From: an uncultured Alphaproteobacteria bacterium
Lineage (GTDB): Bacteria; Pseudomonadota; Alphaproteobacteria; Micropepsales; Micropepsaceae
Length of the DNA: 64,000 nucleotides
Assembly (NCBI GenBank): GCA_902826695.1
Contig: CADEFU010000006.1
Coordinates: 180,994 to 244,993, forward strand
Direction: 5' to 3'
This document shows, piece after piece, positions 62,766 through 64,000 of the stretch. Each line of letters opens with the position of its first letter. Position 1 is the first letter of the stretch. The translations under genes and the position numbers were made by a program. Under the pieces are notes generated by a model. That model saw only the letters and a program-made list of their open reading frames with translations, had not been told where the DNA came from and ran no database searches.

Positions 62766-63917
62766 ATGGACCAGTCGTTCGACCTTGCTGTGATCGGACT
62801 TGGCGCGGTGGGCGGGGCCGCGCTTCTTGCCGCTGCACGGGCAGGCGCCAAAGCCGTCGGGTTCGATCGCTTGGAGCCGCCTCACACGTTTGGATCGACG
62901 CACGGCGAAACGCGGATCGTTCGCGCGGCGATCGGCGAAGGCGAGGCCTATACGCCGTTCGCACTGCGGTCGTTCGAGCTTTTCGATCAGTTGGCGGGTG
63001 AAAGCGGCGAGACCTTGGTGACGCGTTGCGGCCTGCTGGTTCTGGGCAGCGCCTTGCCGCATGCGACGCATGTGCCGGCGGGTTTTCTTGAGACCACGAT
63101 TGCTGCCGCGAAGACGTTCGGCATTGCACACGAGGTATTGGATGCTTCGGCGGTGCGCGCGCGCTTTCCGGCCTATGGGCGCTTCAACGCGGATAAGGCC
63201 TATTTCGAGCCGGGGGCCGGTATGGCCTATCCGGAGCGCGTGGTCGCGGCGCAGCTTGCGCGGGCGCGGGCGCTTGGGGCAACCATCCGGTTCAACGAGC
63301 CGGTGATCGCGCTCGCACGGGATGGCGATGGCGTCGCGATCCGGACGGGCGCTGGAACAGTTCGCGCGGCGCGCGCGGTTCTCGGTGCCGGCGCGTGGAC
63401 CTCCACATTTCTGCCGGAACAGTTTGCGAAGCGCCTGACCGTCACGCGCCAGACGCTGCATTGGTTTGCGCCACCGGCGGCGCATGAGGACGACTATGAC
63501 CCGGCGCGCATGCCGGTGTTCATTTGGAACGATCTTTATGGATTCCCGGCCGCAGTGCGTGGCGGCGGCGTCAAGGTGGCAACCGAGACGCTCGATGCCG
63601 TCGTTCGGCCGGACGATGCGCGCGGCGCGGTGAGCCAGGCCGAGATCGACATCGTGTTGCCGCGTGTGCGTGCTGCGTTTCCGGCACTTGGTGCGCATAT
63701 GCGCTCGGCGGCGTGCCTTTATACCTCCACGCCCGACTATAATTTCTGGATCGCGCCACATCCGGCGATCGAGAACGTCACCGTCGTCTCCGCGTGTTCA
63801 GGGCACGGATTCAAGCATGCGCCGGCCGTCGGCGAGGCGGTGGTAGCGGACTTGCTGGGACTGGCGGGCGGCACGGCGGTGCCGCAAGCGTGGAACGAGT
63901 TGCGCGGACCGATGTGA
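62766..63917 (+). CDS. SolA-like N-methyl amino acid/amine oxidase (DAO family)
   Basis: A 383-residue flavoenzyme. Rossmann motif VIGLGAVGGAALLAAARAG, HGETRIVR, the C-terminal FAD-anchor region with VSACSGHGFKHAPAVGE and a conserved cysteine for covalent FAD (SACSGHGFK). It resembles monomeric sarcosine oxidase and N-methyl-L-tryptophan oxidase (SolA), which oxidise N-methyl amino acids to formaldehyde. Divergent from the TonB receptor. Confidence 0.9.
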   Translation: MDQSFDLAVIGLGAVGGAALLAAARAGAKAVGFDRLEPPHTFGSTHGETRIVRAAIGEGEAYTPFALRSFELFDQLAGESGETLVTRCGLLVLGSALPHATHVPAGFLETTIAAAKTFGIAHEVLDASAVRARFPAYGRFNADKAYFEPGAGMAYPERVVAAQLARARALGATIRFNEPVIALARDGDGVAIRTGAGTVRAARAVLGAGAWTSTFLPEQFAKRLTVTRQTLHWFAPPAAHEDDYDPARMPVFIWNDLYGFPAAVRGGGVKVATETLDAVVRPDDARGAVSQAEIDIVLPRVRAAFPALGAHMRSAACLYTSTPDYNFWIAPHPAIENVTVVSACSGHGFKHAPAVGEAVVADLLGLAGGTAVPQAWNELRGPM

Positions 63918-63928
63918 CGCAGCGTGGA

Positions 63929-64000
63929 TGGTACAGTTGGGTGGGCTCGAACCACCGACCTCCGGATCCACAATCCGGCGCTCTAACCAACTGAGCTACA
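63929..64000 (-). tRNA. tRNA-His (anticodon GTG), 5' end cut by window edge
   Basis: Reverse-strand cloverleaf with D-arm GCTCAGTTGGTTAGAGC, anticodon loop with GTG, T-arm GGTGG/CCACC around TTCGAGC, 3' acceptor CAACTGT, discriminator A73 and encoded CCA. Five acceptor bases at the 5' end lie beyond base 64000. A73 cannot pair with a G-1 as C73 would; U72-A73 is the pattern of the divergent alphaproteobacterial tRNA-His. Confidence 0.95.

Noticed and set aside
62565..63761. N-terminal extension of the TonB receptor frame
   Set aside because: It is open only because stops are rare; it would overlap the divergent SolA-like gene, and a normal signal peptide begins at 62564.

Overview
The window is G+C-rich, gene-dense bacterial chromosome with about 65 protein genes, two tRNA genes and a few clear regulatory sites. 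It points to a free-living alphaproteobacterium. The grounds are a CIRCE-controlled groES-groEL operon, the contiguous hisS-hisZ-hisG cluster, a ScsB-like reductase paired with an envelope redoxin, a Caulobacter/Rhizobiales-type tRNA-His (U72, A73), and many TonB, PQQ and acyl-CoA functions. Genus is uncertain. I see no insertion sequence, prophage, integrase, CRISPR array or rRNA; both edges cut a feature (a 5'-nucleotidase and a tRNA-His).

Layout. 1-4.4 kb: 5'-nucleotidase end, fasciclin-domain exoprotein, threonine aldolase, small membrane protein, DUF4892/OmpA-like lipid- or wall-associated protein. 4.6-8.7 kb: paired TIGR04283/DUF2064 sugar transferases, a kynurenine-pathway operon (tryptophan 2,3-dioxygenase and a kynureninase-like enzyme), a stand-alone receiver. 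8.7-11.8 kb: esterase and groESL. 11.9-17.0 kb: a TpsB outer-membrane transporter divergent from FecR and CHASE2-histidine kinase genes. 17.0-19.7 kb: ScsB/DsbD-like reductase with a redoxin. 19.9-27.1 kb: oxidoreductase, acetyltransferases, an SdpR-SdpI-hydrolase-CPBP operon, thiolase. 27.2-32.7 kb: haloalkane dehalogenase, ECF sigma operon, secreted hydrolases. 32.8-35.4 kb: degenerate aldo/keto reductase, two hotdog thioesterases, dienoyl-CoA-isomerase-like crotonase. 35.5-35.7 kb: tRNA-Phe. 35.7-43.3 kb: DUF2332, EamA, two flavin monooxygenases, VOC protein, an NAD(P)/FAD oxidoreductase divergent from a TetR regulator with twin operators. 43.3-47.6 kb: MFS, class III aminotransferase, glutamine-synthetase-like amine catabolic operon. 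47.7-53.5 kb: cytochrome c lipoprotein, alkyl-DHAP-synthase-like FAD oxidase, hisS-hisZ-hisG. 53.6-58.5 kb: PQQ quinohaemoprotein dehydrogenase and a CpxP/CpxR/CpxA-like stress operon. 58.7-64 kb: stand-alone secF, TonB receptor with TSUP exporter, SolA-like amine oxidase, tRNA-His.

How parts fit. Envelope homeostasis is a recurring theme: ScsB-redoxin thiol reduction, the CpxP-like two-component operon, the ECF operon with membrane partner, TpsB with FecR/CHASE2 signalling, SecF. A second theme is degradation: tryptophan to anthranilate, beta-oxidation side reactions (thiolase, thioesterases, dienoyl-CoA isomerase), haloalkanes, alcohols via PQQ, amines via glutamylation, aromatics via flavin monooxygenases. 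No single region is a clearly new system; the best leads are the divergent tRNA-His with its HisRS, the apparently leaderless autoregulated promoters of the ECF and SdpR operons, the twin 22-bp-spaced TetR operators, and the TpsB/FecR/CHASE2 locus that lacks an adjacent TpsA.
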